From: Bhargavaea massiliensis
Lineage (GTDB): Bacteria > Bacillota > Bacilli > Bacillales_A > Planococcaceae
Direction of reading: 5' to 3'
DNA length: 64,000 nt
Assembly: GCF_018390575.1 (NCBI RefSeq)
Contig: NZ_JAHBCJ010000002.1
Coordinates: 369,772-433,771 of the forward strand
Below the pieces are notes generated by a model. That model worked only from the letters and a program-made list of their open reading frames with translations, ran no database searches and was not told the DNA's origin. Position 1 is the first letter of the stretch. Each line of letters opens with the position of its first letter. The position numbers were made by a program, and so were the translations under genes. Shown here one piece after another: positions 55,610-63,930 of the stretch.

Positions 55610-56235
55610 TGGATTTGAATACGAAGTTCACACCTCAGTCCTGGCCGGATCATCCCGAAACGGCTACGATGGAAGCCAAGAACAAGTTCGTCGGTTTCTG
55701 GCTCTTCCTCGGTGGAGAGACAATTTTGTTCGCCACGCTCTTTGCAACCTATCTCGCGCTGAAGAACTCGGTTCCTGACGGAAACGAGTTCCGCACCGAG
55801 ACGCTTTATGAACTGCCGCTTGTCTTTGTCATGACGATGCTTCTTCTTACATCGTCCCTGACAAGTGTCTATGCGATGTATCACATGAAGAACTACAACT
55901 TCAAACAGATGCAAGTGTGGCTGGCCATCACCGGCTTCCTCGGCCTCGGATTCCTTGCGCTTGAAGTATACGAGTTCAATCACTACATCCACCTCGGATT
56001 CACTTACGGCAACAGTGCATTCAGCTCGGCGTTTTACACGCTTGTCGGAACGCACGGTCTCCACGTTGCGATCGGCCTTGTCTGGCTGACGCTTCTGATC
56101 CTGCGGAACGCAAAGCGCGGGCTTAACCTGTATAATGCCACGAAATACTATACGTTTTCGCTTTACTGGCACTTTATCGACGTTGTTTGGGTGTTCATCT
56201 TCACGGTAGTCTACTTGATGGGAGTGGTCGGTTAA
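55609..56235 (+). CDS. ctaE: cytochrome c oxidase subunit III CtaE
   Basis: A 208-residue subunit III with five helices (KNKFVGFWLFLGGETILFA at the start, GTHGLHVAIGLVWL and FSLYWHFIDVVWVF at the end). It stabilises subunit I. Its ATG overlaps the ctaD TGA (ATGA-type junction), so translation is coupled. Confidence 0.96.
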   Translation: MDLNTKFTPQSWPDHPETATMEAKNKFVGFWLFLGGETILFATLFATYLALKNSVPDGNEFRTETLYELPLVFVMTMLLLTSSLTSVYAMYHMKNYNFKQMQVWLAITGFLGLGFLALEVYEFNHYIHLGFTYGNSAFSSAFYTLVGTHGLHVAIGLVWLTLLILRNAKRGLNLYNATKYYTFSLYWHFIDVVWVFIFTVVYLMGVVG

Positions 56236-56236
56236 T

Positions 56237-56569
56237 ATGGCACACGATATCGAGATTATCGAAAAGACACCGGCTGAGTTTGCATACAAGAAGCGCCGTT
56301 CTGACCGGATGATGCGCAGCCAGCTGATGATGTTCGCGCTCATGATTTTTCTGACGCTCATCTCCTTTGCTGCTGTTCAGGCAGGATTCTCCGCCTACTT
56401 TGTCGTCCCGGTTGTACTGCTTCTAGCAGCCATTCAGGTCGGGCTCCAGCTGTATTACTTCATGCATATGAGTGAAAAAGGCCACGGACTGGTTGCGTTC
56501 TTTATGTACGGCGGAATGCTTATCGCATTCCTCACAGTCCTTACGTTTGTCACGATCATCTGGTGGTAA
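56237..56569 (+). CDS. ctaF: cytochrome c oxidase subunit IVB CtaF
   Basis: A 110-residue small subunit with three helices. QVGLQLYYFMHMSEKGHG in the middle is the diagnostic block of the Bacillus CtaF/subunit IV family. It begins one base after the ctaE stop and is the last gene before a strong terminator. Confidence 0.94.
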   Translation: MAHDIEIIEKTPAEFAYKKRRSDRMMRSQLMMFALMIFLTLISFAAVQAGFSAYFVVPVVLLLAAIQVGLQLYYFMHMSEKGHGLVAFFMYGGMLIAFLTVLTFVTIIWW

Positions 56570-56576
56570 TGCGGCA

Positions 56577-56614
56577 ACATCCCCGAAGCAATTTTGCTTC
56601 GGGGATGTTTTTTT
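56577..56614 (+). terminator. Rho-independent terminator of cta operon
   Basis: A 14-bp perfect stem (acatccccgaagca and complement) with ATTT loop and a T run (56606-56614), 7 bases after ctaF. It makes ctaG a separate transcription unit. Confidence 0.93.
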
Positions 56615-56690
56615 CGTTTCCTGGTGGACCATGCTTGGTACAAGAAATCCTCTGTTGCAGTCCGGTTAAGCATGTGTCATAGTTCGTTCA

Positions 56691-56719
56691 TTGATTCGAC
56701 TATGTAACGGTCTTATAAT
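56691..56719 (+). promoter_or_regulatory. sigma-A promoter of ctaG
   Basis: TTGATT (56691-56696), exactly 17 bases, TATAAT (56714-56719), about 30 bases before the ctaG start and directly after the cta terminator. Confidence 0.8.
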
Positions 56720-56749
56720 GGAGGGAGACATTCAAAAGGAGCGATGGCA

Positions 56750-57679
56750 ATGGTGCCAATTAGCATATTCGGTTTCAGGGCGCTCTGGAGCCCCTACTTT
56801 TTCTTGACGCTCGTCGTCCTGTTCCTGCTTTACCTCGCCATCACCGTAAAATGGCGTGACCGTTTTGAAGGAAGCGAGCCGCTGTCGCGAAGTGAATTGA
56901 TTTACTTTTCGGCAGGGATGTTGCTTGTTTATATCACTAAGGGATCACCGGTTGATCTTCTTGGCCATATTCTATTCAGCATGCACATGGTTCAAATGGC
57001 GGTTCTTCTCCTGATTGCAGCGCCATTCCTCATCAAAGGAATTCCGGTGTGGATCTGGAGGAAAGTGTTTGCGGTGCCTGTTCTCGGATTGATTCTCCGC
57101 GTACTTACCAAACCGCTGATTAGTGTCATCGTGTTCAGCGCGATGTTCTCTGTGTATCACCTACCAATGATCCTTGATACAATCAAGCTCAGCATTCCGC
57201 TCCATGCGATCTTTACGATCACACTGTTCCTTTCGGCGCTCTTCATGTGGTGGCCAATCGTGAACAAAGAGGATTTCGCTCCAAAACTGAACCAAGGGCT
57301 GCATAAGATCGCTTACCTCATCTCCAGTGCCATCCTGATCACCCCGGCATGTGCATTGATCATTTTCGTCGATACACCGGTTTATGAAACCTATCAGAGC
57401 GGTGAAGCGTGGCTGCAGTCGATGGCACTTTGTGTTCCTGCGGGCACGCTCGGCGTTCTGGCAGGTGCCGGACTTTCCGGCCCGGAAGTGTTCACATCGA
57501 TGCCGATCTTGTACGATCAGCAGCTTGGCGGTGTAATTATGAAAATCCTCCAGGAAATCATCTATGGCGTCGTACTCGGCCGGATTTTCCTGACTTGGTT
57601 CAGACATGAGCGTGATAACGCCGATGAACTTACACAAAAACAATTGCTGGAACGCAAGCGGCTTGCAATGTATAAATAA
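56750..57679 (+). CDS. ctaG: cytochrome oxidase assembly factor CtaG
   Basis: A 309-residue membrane protein with seven helices of the Bacillus CtaG/YcnJ-like (caa3_CtaG) family, needed for caa3 oxidase assembly, probably in copper handling. The start SIFGFRALWSPYFF and the HMVQMAVLLLIAAPFLI block with its His are typical. AAAGGAG lies 8 bases before ATG 56750; the ATG at 56744 is only 2 bases from it. Followed 29 bases later by the DUF420 gene. Confidence 0.93.
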   Translation: MVPISIFGFRALWSPYFFLTLVVLFLLYLAITVKWRDRFEGSEPLSRSELIYFSAGMLLVYITKGSPVDLLGHILFSMHMVQMAVLLLIAAPFLIKGIPVWIWRKVFAVPVLGLILRVLTKPLISVIVFSAMFSVYHLPMILDTIKLSIPLHAIFTITLFLSALFMWWPIVNKEDFAPKLNQGLHKIAYLISSAILITPACALIIFVDTPVYETYQSGEAWLQSMALCVPAGTLGVLAGAGLSGPEVFTSMPILYDQQLGGVIMKILQEIIYGVVLGRIFLTWFRHERDNADELTQKQLLERKRLAMYK

Positions 57680-57708
57680 GCTGCGGCGAACCGTAGGGGG
57701 AAATCAAG

Positions 57709-58170
57709 ATGTCAGTCCCGATTTTACCGACAATCAGTACATTTTTTATCGTCCTGAGTGCCATACTCGTTGCCATCGGCTGGGTGCTTATCCTGCAGCG
57801 GAAAGTGGATGCGCATAAAAAGACCATGTTGGCAGCGGGCGTCTCTGCGCTCCTGTTCTTTATCATCTACGTATCCCGAACAGTCTTCATTGGCAATACG
57901 TCATTCGGCGGCCCGGATCATCTAAAAGTCTATTATACGATTTTCCTCGTGTTCCATATCATGCTGGCGACGACAGGAGCCGTATTCGGTATCGTGTCGA
58001 TCTATACCGGCCTGAAGGAGAGGCTGCCGAGGCACCGCAAGATTGGACCTGTCACCAGCATCATCTGGTTTTTCACAGCCATCACCGGTGTTGCCGTGTA
58101 CCTTCTTCTGTACGTCTTCTATGAAGGCGGAGACACAACATCAATGATTAAGGCCATCTTCGGCAATTAA
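57709..58170 (+). CDS. ctaM: DUF420 oxidase assembly protein CtaM/YozB
   Basis: A 153-residue protein with four helices of the DUF420 family. Conserved histidines lie in DAHKKTMLAAG, FHIMLATTGAV and RLPRHRKIGP. In S. aureus the DUF420 protein CtaM is needed to mature the aa3-type oxidase; B. subtilis has YozB. Position right after ctaG fits that role. AGGGGGAA precedes the ATG. Confidence 0.88.
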   Translation: MSVPILPTISTFFIVLSAILVAIGWVLILQRKVDAHKKTMLAAGVSALLFFIIYVSRTVFIGNTSFGGPDHLKVYYTIFLVFHIMLATTGAVFGIVSIYTGLKERLPRHRKIGPVTSIIWFFTAITGVAVYLLLYVFYEGGDTTSMIKAIFGN

Positions 58171-58200
58171 AAAAAGACCGCTTTGGGGCGGCCACAGGCG

Positions 58201-58238
58201 GCAGACTATGCGAAATCAGCATGGTCTGCTTTTTTTTT
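58201..58238 (+). terminator. Rho-independent terminator
   Basis: An 11-bp stem (gcagactatgc with gcatggtctgc, one wobble) and nine T residues, 30 bases after the DUF420 gene. Confidence 0.9.
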
Positions 58239-58310
58239 CGTTAACTTCATCGCTTTGATCTCTTGGTTCTTTTCCCTGCATGCAGTCCGGAATTGCCTGG
58301 CAACAGTGGA

Positions 58311-59369
58311 TCAGATTTTGAATTCCATTTTGATGATTCCCGCTTCACGTGCTGTCGTGAAGAGAATGACAATCAGCGGTCCGATAAACAGGCCAAGGAA
58401 ACCAAGAAGTTTCAGACCGATAAACATCGAAATCAGCGTGGCAAGAGGGGAGAGGCCGAGCTGCTCGCCCATTACTTTAGGTTCCACTGTACGGCGGGTG
58501 ACGAGCAAAATGGCCGCGAGAATTGCAAGCTTCGTTCCTTCTGCCACATCACCGACCGCAAACTGATAGATTGACCAGGGGCCAAGGATGATAATGGATC
58601 CGAGAATGGGAATCAGATCGATGATCCAAATGATGATGGACATCAGGATGGCATATTCGGGCTTGATGATCAGCAGGCCGACAAACGATGCTGCCAGGAT
58701 AATGAGACTGACAAGGAACTGAGCCTTAATGAAGCCGAACACCGTACGGTTGAGCCGGTCCGTCATCAGCTTTACTTTTTGTGAGGTGCTATCGGTCAGC
58801 CGGTCGAAGACAGTCTTTTTCAGGCCGGGGAGGTCGAGCATAAAGAGGAATAGGGCGATGGCATAGAAAAGCAGGCTGACCAAAAAGTTCGGAATTCCGG
58901 TCAGGAGCCCGGTGATCACGTCATAGTTGACAAAGGCGAGAAGAAAATCTCTGGCCGATTCAATCACTTGATTCATGCCGTTCTGGATAGACTCCACCAC
59001 CTCGAGCGGCATGCCTTCCGTATAGTTGAACATTTTGTCTTGCATATCAATCCATGCGCCGGCAATTGCATTAAAAGTCTCAGGAGCGGACTTTGTAAAG
59101 TTGATTAAGCGGCCGACAAGCTGCGTCACCGTAAAGTAGATGAGCAGGGCAAGCAGAAGCAAGAAGAAGATGTAAACCGAAATCACGGTCAGTTTCCTCT
59201 TCCATTTGAACCGTGTCATCGTCATCCTGACTAGCGGCTCCAGAAGTATTGCCGTGATCAGGGCAAATATAAGCGGCAGAGAAACCGGCAAGATGAAGAA
59301 AGTGATCAGAATGGCAATGACGGCGAGGAAGATGATTGTAAAGGTGCGGCGGTTCAGCCATTTTCCCAT
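58311..59369 (-). CDS. AI-2E/YtvI-family membrane permease
   Basis: A 352-residue protein with about eight helices of the AI-2E transporter superfamily (PF01594-like): a proline-rich amphipathic block LIPILGSIIILGPWSIYQF and the end ILLVTRRTVEPKVMGEQLGLSPL are diagnostic. Members are ion/proton antiporters or exporters; the subtype here resembles the Bacillus YtvI group, named for sporulation, but specificity is open. ATG at 59369 has GGGAGAG upstream; a TTG 18 bases earlier is an alternative. Confidence 0.85.
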   Translation of the reverse strand: MGKWLNRRTFTIIFLAVIAILITFFILPVSLPLIFALITAILLEPLVRMTMTRFKWKRKLTVISVYIFFLLLLALLIYFTVTQLVGRLINFTKSAPETFNAIAGAWIDMQDKMFNYTEGMPLEVVESIQNGMNQVIESARDFLLAFVNYDVITGLLTGIPNFLVSLLFYAIALFLFMLDLPGLKKTVFDRLTDSTSQKVKLMTDRLNRTVFGFIKAQFLVSLIILAASFVGLLIIKPEYAILMSIIIWIIDLIPILGSIIILGPWSIYQFAVGDVAEGTKLAILAAILLVTRRTVEPKVMGEQLGLSPLATLISMFIGLKLLGFLGLFIGPLIVILFTTAREAGIIKMEFKI

Positions 59370-59466
59370 GAATGAGGTCTCTCCCAAATTGTTGATACGT
59401 TAATTATAGCCAACAAATAGAAATTTGAATAGAAGTGAAAGTTTCGATCTATGTCCGAATGCAATC

Positions 59467-59492
59467 AAAAAACCCCGCTTGGAAAAGCGGGG
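59467..59492 (-). terminator. Rho-independent terminator of ylbA
   Basis: Minus-strand 8-bp stem CCCCGCTT/AAGCGGGG with a 4-base loop, then TTTTTT (59467-59472), 8 bases after the ylbA stop. Confidence 0.9.
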
Positions 59493-59500
59493 TCCAGCCA

Positions 59501-59866
59501 TCAGGCCTGCAATTCATACGGTTTCAGATCTTCCTTCAGTGCAAGAAGGGTCTGGGTGCAGTTTTCAAGAAGATAGTCAGGGAAGTATTCATCTTCTCCA
59601 TATTCAACACCATGCGGATAATAGTGCTTGCCAATTACAGGCTTCTTCAGATGAATTACCGCATCCCGTGCTCCGACGTCACCGTCTTTCGTGAATCCGA
59701 AAACGCGGAGATAGTAAGTGCCTTCCTTGATGACGATTTTTTTATCGTAGCTTACCCGTTCGTAGTCCCATTGTTCAGCGCGGATGAGACCATGCTTGTT
59801 CATAATTTCATCAAGCAGTTGGAGATCGGCTGCCACGCCTTCAATGCCGGTGTTCTCAAAGTACAT
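59501..59866 (-). CDS. ylbA: YugN-like family protein YlbA
   Basis: A 121-residue soluble protein. MYFENTGIEGV..., AEQWDYERVSYDKKIV and GKHYYPHGVEYGEDEYFP match YlbA of Bacillus by recall; it is related to the YugN family. Function unknown. ATG at 59866 is chosen because the family starts MYFE and AAAGGAGG lies 10 bases upstream; a longer in-frame start adds 16 unconserved residues. Confidence 0.82.
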   Translation of the reverse strand: MYFENTGIEGVAADLQLLDEIMNKHGLIRAEQWDYERVSYDKKIVIKEGTYYLRVFGFTKDGDVGARDAVIHLKKPVIGKHYYPHGVEYGEDEYFPDYLLENCTQTLLALKEDLKPYELQA

Positions 59867-60017
59867 ATTCAGTACGCCTCCTTTGGTGCGGTCTGTCTGC
59901 ATATCATACCCCATCTATGATAGAACAACGGGAAAACAGTTGCAATGACAAGATTGTGTCCAAAGTCCGCGCACTGTTATAATGGTCCCAATAAACAGAG
60001 ATCGAGGAGTTTTTTGA

Positions 60018-61079
60018 TTGAAATTCGCACTCAGGCTAATTGCGGTCCTTGCCGCCATCACGGCAGTGGTCCTTTTTACGACGCAAAATACAAAAGAGAA
60101 TGATCCTCTGATTTCACCGGTGCCGAATTCGGCCATGCCGGGGGAGGGCGCCCCTCCAATGGGGCAGGAAGCGGTTAGCCGGCCGGAAAACGGCCTATCC
60201 ATATTTGTCGGTGAAACGACAGAAAAGCTTACCGAAAAATATGGCAGGCCGGATCGGATCGAGCCATCCATGCATGGCTATGAATGGTGGGTGTATAGCG
60301 GATCAGAGAATACTTATATGGTGGCCGGTGTCCAGAACAGCACCGTCAATCAGGTGTATGCCGCCGGCAGGGATTTGGATGTCAGCCCATTCGCCATCGG
60401 CGAATCCATGGAGGAAATTTACCGGTCTACAATCATCGAACCCGAGGTCAGCGTCGAGATTGGAACCAATAGGTACCTGTTTTCCATGAATGGCGATGAT
60501 TTGGAGGAACGGCTTCTGGTGGCCTATGAAGGGGTATACGCCCAAATTTACGCCGACCGGGAAGAGGGGGAGGTCATGGCGGTCCGATTCTTGTCTCCGA
60601 GGGTGCTTGTCCTGCACCAGCCGTATGAGATGACGTATGAAGGACATCTGATCGCAGCTGAGCCGCTGTCATCGGCAGTGCAGACCGCGGCAGACCGGGC
60701 AGCCGAGCAACAGGTCATGGAGCTGACGAATGTGTTCCGACAGCGGCATGGACTGCGGCCGCTGCAGGCGGATCGCAGCGCAGCGGTCATTGCCCGTGAG
60801 CGTGCCGCTGGTGCTGCCAGGGGCAGCCGTTCGGAGGAAAGTGTCGGTCCGCTGTCTGAGCAGCTGAAATTGGCAGGCATCGACTACAGTGAAGCGGGTG
60901 AAAATATCGCGGCAGACTATGTGGATTCCGCGGCAACCGTCCACGGCTGGGTGAATTCTCCTGAACACCGTGATCTGATTTTCAGTAGGAAATACAACCG
61001 GCAAGCAGCCGGTGTATCCAATAAAGTGTATTCACATCTGTTCCTGAGCCGGAAGGAACCGGCCGGCTCATCCGATTGA
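60018..61079 (+). CDS. ylbC: secreted CAP-domain protein YlbC
   Basis: A 353-residue protein with an N-terminal signal or anchor helix (residues 3-22), a CAP-associated N-terminal domain (about 60-200, GETTEKLTEKYGRPDRI) and a C-terminal CAP/SCP-like domain (about 230-345) with TNVFRQRHGLRPLQ, GENIA and GWVNSPEHRDLI. CAP proteins are extracellular; in Bacillus the role is unknown. TTG start with GAGGAG 8 bases upstream. Its end converges with the aspartokinase gene with 9 bases between. Confidence 0.88.
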   Translation: MKFALRLIAVLAAITAVVLFTTQNTKENDPLISPVPNSAMPGEGAPPMGQEAVSRPENGLSIFVGETTEKLTEKYGRPDRIEPSMHGYEWWVYSGSENTYMVAGVQNSTVNQVYAAGRDLDVSPFAIGESMEEIYRSTIIEPEVSVEIGTNRYLFSMNGDDLEERLLVAYEGVYAQIYADREEGEVMAVRFLSPRVLVLHQPYEMTYEGHLIAAEPLSSAVQTAADRAAEQQVMELTNVFRQRHGLRPLQADRSAAVIARERAAGAARGSRSEESVGPLSEQLKLAGIDYSEAGENIAADYVDSAATVHGWVNSPEHRDLIFSRKYNRQAAGVSNKVYSHLFLSRKEPAGSSD

Positions 61080-61088
61080 GACGGCCGG

Positions 61089-61817
61089 TCATCCCGTTAC
61101 GAAGGTTCCCGGATTTTCTTCGGAAAAGCTGCGGATGTGAAGCGGCACGGATGCCATCGCGGCATACAGTGCCGCTTTTCTTTGGATAACGGGCCGCTCG
61201 GTATCCAGCAACGGAAGCAGCTCTGCGTAGGTGAGTGTTTTCAATAATTGTGCATCCGGCTTCACGGATGGATCCGCCTCCATCACGCCGGGTACATCCT
61301 TGAAGAATTCAACAATTTCAGCATCCAGTACATCACCCAGGACCACTGCGGTCAGGTCACTGCCGCCGCGTCCCGTCGTCCGGATCCGCCCGTCGCGTCC
61401 TGTCCCCTGGAAGCCGGGTACGACGGCAACATTGCAATCACCCCAAATGCGGAAAAAAGGCTCCAGTTCCATTTTCAGATCTGCGCTGCCGAATGGTCCT
61501 TCGGTCAGAATTCCCGAACGGCTTCCGTAGATCAGTTCGTTTTCTATTCCTTCCTTTTCAAGCTCGGCAGACATGATTGCCGAAGCCAAAAGCTCCCCGC
61601 AACCAGCCGCGACATCTTGGGCATGAGGCGAGATGCCGAGTGCCTCACTGATGGTCAGCAGGCTGTCCGTTGAATAGGGATCTCCAGCCCTCCCCATGGC
61701 GGATACGACTATGACGACCTTCCCGTGTTCCCTGACCGCCCTTCTGATATGACGGATACATGCTTTCCTGGAGCGGCTATCCCTCATGGCGACCCCTCCG
61801 AATTTCTGGATGATCAT
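61089..61817 (-). CDS. aspartokinase catalytic domain without ACT domains
   Basis: A 242-residue amino-acid kinase. IIQKFGGVAM (usually KFGGTSV), IVVSAMGRAGDP, TTGRGGSDLTAVVLG and FKDVPGVMEADP mark it as an aspartate kinase, the first step to lysine, diaminopimelate and threonine. It stops right after the catalytic domain; the two ACT domains (about 150 residues) of DapG/LysC are absent and no remnant follows because ylbC occupies that DNA. It should therefore lack normal feedback control. The ribosome site (GGTGG) is weak. It is divergent from a MurE-type ligase gene, 114 bases away. Confidence 0.85.
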   Translation of the reverse strand: MIIQKFGGVAMRDSRSRKACIRHIRRAVREHGKVVIVVSAMGRAGDPYSTDSLLTISEALGISPHAQDVAAGCGELLASAIMSAELEKEGIENELIYGSRSGILTEGPFGSADLKMELEPFFRIWGDCNVAVVPGFQGTGRDGRIRTTGRGGSDLTAVVLGDVLDAEIVEFFKDVPGVMEADPSVKPDAQLLKTLTYAELLPLLDTERPVIQRKAALYAAMASVPLHIRSFSEENPGTFVTG

Positions 61818-61931
61818 CGAACTACGCCACCATCTTTCTTCGTGTCATTCAACCACCGTCCTACATACGATGGAGGGTACTCCAACATAATGTATTCGCT
61901 CGGAACAAAAATGTTCGGGAAGGGGTCAGGC
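61818..61931. promoter_or_regulatory. divergent aspartokinase-murE2 promoter region
   Basis: This 114-base spacer must hold both promoters. No convincing sigma-A promoter is seen. Towards murE2, CATACGAT (61864-61871) differs by one base from the sigma-E -10 consensus CATACAAT, and GTCATTC (61844-61850) sits 13 bases upstream where a sigma-E -35 would be, though it is a poor match. This is suggestive only. Confidence 0.35.
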
Positions 61932-63464
61932 ATGATCGAATTATGCGAGCTGCTGAAAAACTGGCCGTGCACGGCAAAGGGCGGGGATTTCCGGGCACTT
62001 GTCAGCGGCGTGACGGATCATTCGGCCGAAGTCATTCCCGGTTCGGTGTTCGTAGCCAGGAAAGGGCGTTCTGCAAGCGGGCTGGACCATATCCAGGAAG
62101 CACTTCATAACGGGGCGGTAGCGGTTGTCACCGATATTTCCCGTCCTCCTGCGCTACCGCAGGGCGTGTCGGCAATTTCGGTGCCGGATGCCGCTGACTT
62201 TCTCGCCTACGCCTGCTCGGCATTCTACGGCCATCCATCCAGGGAACTGACGGTGTTTGCAGTGACCGGAACGAACGGAAAAACAACCACCACCCGGTTT
62301 ATCGGCCAATTATTGAAGGCATGCGGAATACGGGCAGCCGTCATCGGAACACTCGGCGTGTGGATTGATGGAAGAAAAGCGCCGCTTCAGACTCCACCGA
62401 TGACGACTCTGCCGCCCGCTCACCTGCACCGGGTTCTAAGGTATTGTGCGGACGAAGGGGTCACACATATCGCGATGGAGGCCTCTTCCCTCGGGTTATC
62501 GGGAAGGCGCCTCGACCATTGCAGCATCGATTATGGGATCTTCCTTAATATCGGAACGGACCATCATGCCGAGCATGGCGGGGAAGAAGCTTATCTTCGC
62601 GCCAAAGGCAGATTGTCCGGACTTGCCGGAAAGATCATCTTAAATGCGGATGATCCCGCCGTTTTGAGTATTACCGGAAATAGGCGGCCTGTAATGACTT
62701 TTGGCGAGCGGCACGGGGGAGACACGCACCTTAGAATCGACGATGACGGCAAAGGGGACTGGGTGCTTGCGGCCGGTGACGCTCTGACGGTCATCCGTAC
62801 TCCGGTGGAGGGCCGGCACAATCGACTGAATGTCGCCGCTGCCTTTGCCTCACTGATGGCCGCCGGATTCAACATGTCCGAACTCTGCAGAAACGCTTCC
62901 TGCCTATCCCTGCCCGAGGGCAGGATGCAGGAAGCGGAAGGGGCGGGCATTCGAGTGTTTGTTGACTATGCACATACGCCCGACGCCCTTGAAGCAGTGC
63001 TCAGCGCACTTTCCTCCCTATGCACGGGCAGGCTGATTTCTGTCTTCGGCTGCGGCGGGGACCGGGATAGGGAAAAACGGCCTCAGATGGGGAGGGTCGC
63101 GGGAGAGTATTCGGACTCGGTCTGGGTGACTTCAGACAACCCAAGAAGCGAAGAACCGGCTCGGATTATCTCTGACATCATGGCGGGGCTGGAAAATACA
63201 CCAGCCTTTGTCCGTGCAGAGACGGACAGGGAGCGTGCCATCCGCGGTGCCATCTATGAGGCAGAACCAGGTGATATCGTGCTCATCGCCGGAAAGGGAC
63301 ATGAGGAGATCCAGATTTCCAAGTCTTCCTCAAGGCCATTCTCCGACTTTCGGACGGCTCTCCATTTTCTCGGAGAACGCGAAGCGGAAAGTGGTGCATC
63401 AGGCGGAGACAGCAGAGTGCAAACGACCGACAGATTCTGGTATGATGGGAGTGGAATGGAGTGA
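61932..63464 (+). CDS. second MurE-type Mur ligase, DAP-type signature
   Basis: A 510-residue ATP-dependent Mur ligase. The N-terminal UDP-binding domain (residues 20-95) is followed by the P-loop VTGTNGKTTT (about 111-120), EASSLGLSGRRLD, the carbamylated Lys region YLRAKGRL and the C-terminal domain with VFVDYAHTPDALE, FGCGGDRDREKRPQMG and SDNPRSEEP (DNPR about 402-405). DNPR is the MurE motif for meso-diaminopimelate. The GTDHHAEHG stretch differs from the usual DHLDYHG, so it is a divergent paralog outside the mra/mur cluster. ATG 61932 follows AAGGGG. Confidence 0.85.
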   Translation: MIELCELLKNWPCTAKGGDFRALVSGVTDHSAEVIPGSVFVARKGRSASGLDHIQEALHNGAVAVVTDISRPPALPQGVSAISVPDAADFLAYACSAFYGHPSRELTVFAVTGTNGKTTTTRFIGQLLKACGIRAAVIGTLGVWIDGRKAPLQTPPMTTLPPAHLHRVLRYCADEGVTHIAMEASSLGLSGRRLDHCSIDYGIFLNIGTDHHAEHGGEEAYLRAKGRLSGLAGKIILNADDPAVLSITGNRRPVMTFGERHGGDTHLRIDDDGKGDWVLAAGDALTVIRTPVEGRHNRLNVAAAFASLMAAGFNMSELCRNASCLSLPEGRMQEAEGAGIRVFVDYAHTPDALEAVLSALSSLCTGRLISVFGCGGDRDREKRPQMGRVAGEYSDSVWVTSDNPRSEEPARIISDIMAGLENTPAFVRAETDRERAIRGAIYEAEPGDIVLIAGKGHEEIQISKSSSRPFSDFRTALHFLGEREAESGASGGDSRVQTTDRFWYDGSGME

Positions 63465-63469
63465 TGCCC

Positions 63470-63916
63470 ATGATGATGACTGATGAATGGCTCCGGGTCA
63501 TCGAGGAATCCGAACAGCTCAGCCGGATGATTGTCTCTTCCGAAACGGCGGAGGCTTACCGGCTTGCACATATTAGTGTTTATTCCGATCCCGGCCTTGT
63601 GCAGGAGATCGCTGAGTTTGCAAAATTAAAGGAACAGTATGAGGAGGTTCAGCGGTTCGGCCGCTATCACCCCGACTACAGCACCGTCATGAGGGATATC
63701 CGCACGAAAAAGCGGGAGCTCGACATGAATGACAAAGTGGCCGCGCTTAAAGTGGCAGAGAACGATTTGCAGGACCTTCTCGATGAAGTGAGCCTGCTGA
63801 TTGGGAAGACCGTTTCCGAATCCGTCAAGGTCCCCGTGAGCAACCCGTTCTTCGAGACCGCATCCGCCTGCGGCGGCAGCTGCGGAACCGGCGGCGGCTG
63901 TTCCTGCAGTGCTTGA
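63470..63916 (+). CDS. ylbF: YlbF/RicF, Y-complex subunit
   Basis: A 148-residue helical protein, YlbF (RicF), which with YmcA and YaaT forms the Fe-S-containing complex that adapts RNase Y in mRNA maturation and is needed for competence, biofilm and sporulation in B. subtilis. The conserved KLKEQYEEVQRFGRYHPDY block and the C-terminal cysteines CGGSCGTGGGCSC are present. Several ATGs compete (63464, 63470-63476); 63470 has GGAG 8 bases upstream. It nearly overlaps murE2, so the two are probably co-transcribed. Ends at repeat-family copy 5. Confidence 0.9.
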   Translation: MMMTDEWLRVIEESEQLSRMIVSSETAEAYRLAHISVYSDPGLVQEIAEFAKLKEQYEEVQRFGRYHPDYSTVMRDIRTKKRELDMNDKVAALKVAENDLQDLLDEVSLLIGKTVSESVKVPVSNPFFETASACGGSCGTGGGCSCSA

Positions 63917-63930
63917 ATACAGAAAAAGGA

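Noticed and set aside
61089..61817. Aspartokinase as a recent pseudogene or frameshifted full-length enzyme
   Set aside because: All catalytic motifs are intact, the stop comes cleanly at the domain edge, and the DNA beyond encodes ylbC on the other strand, leaving no ACT remnant in any frame.
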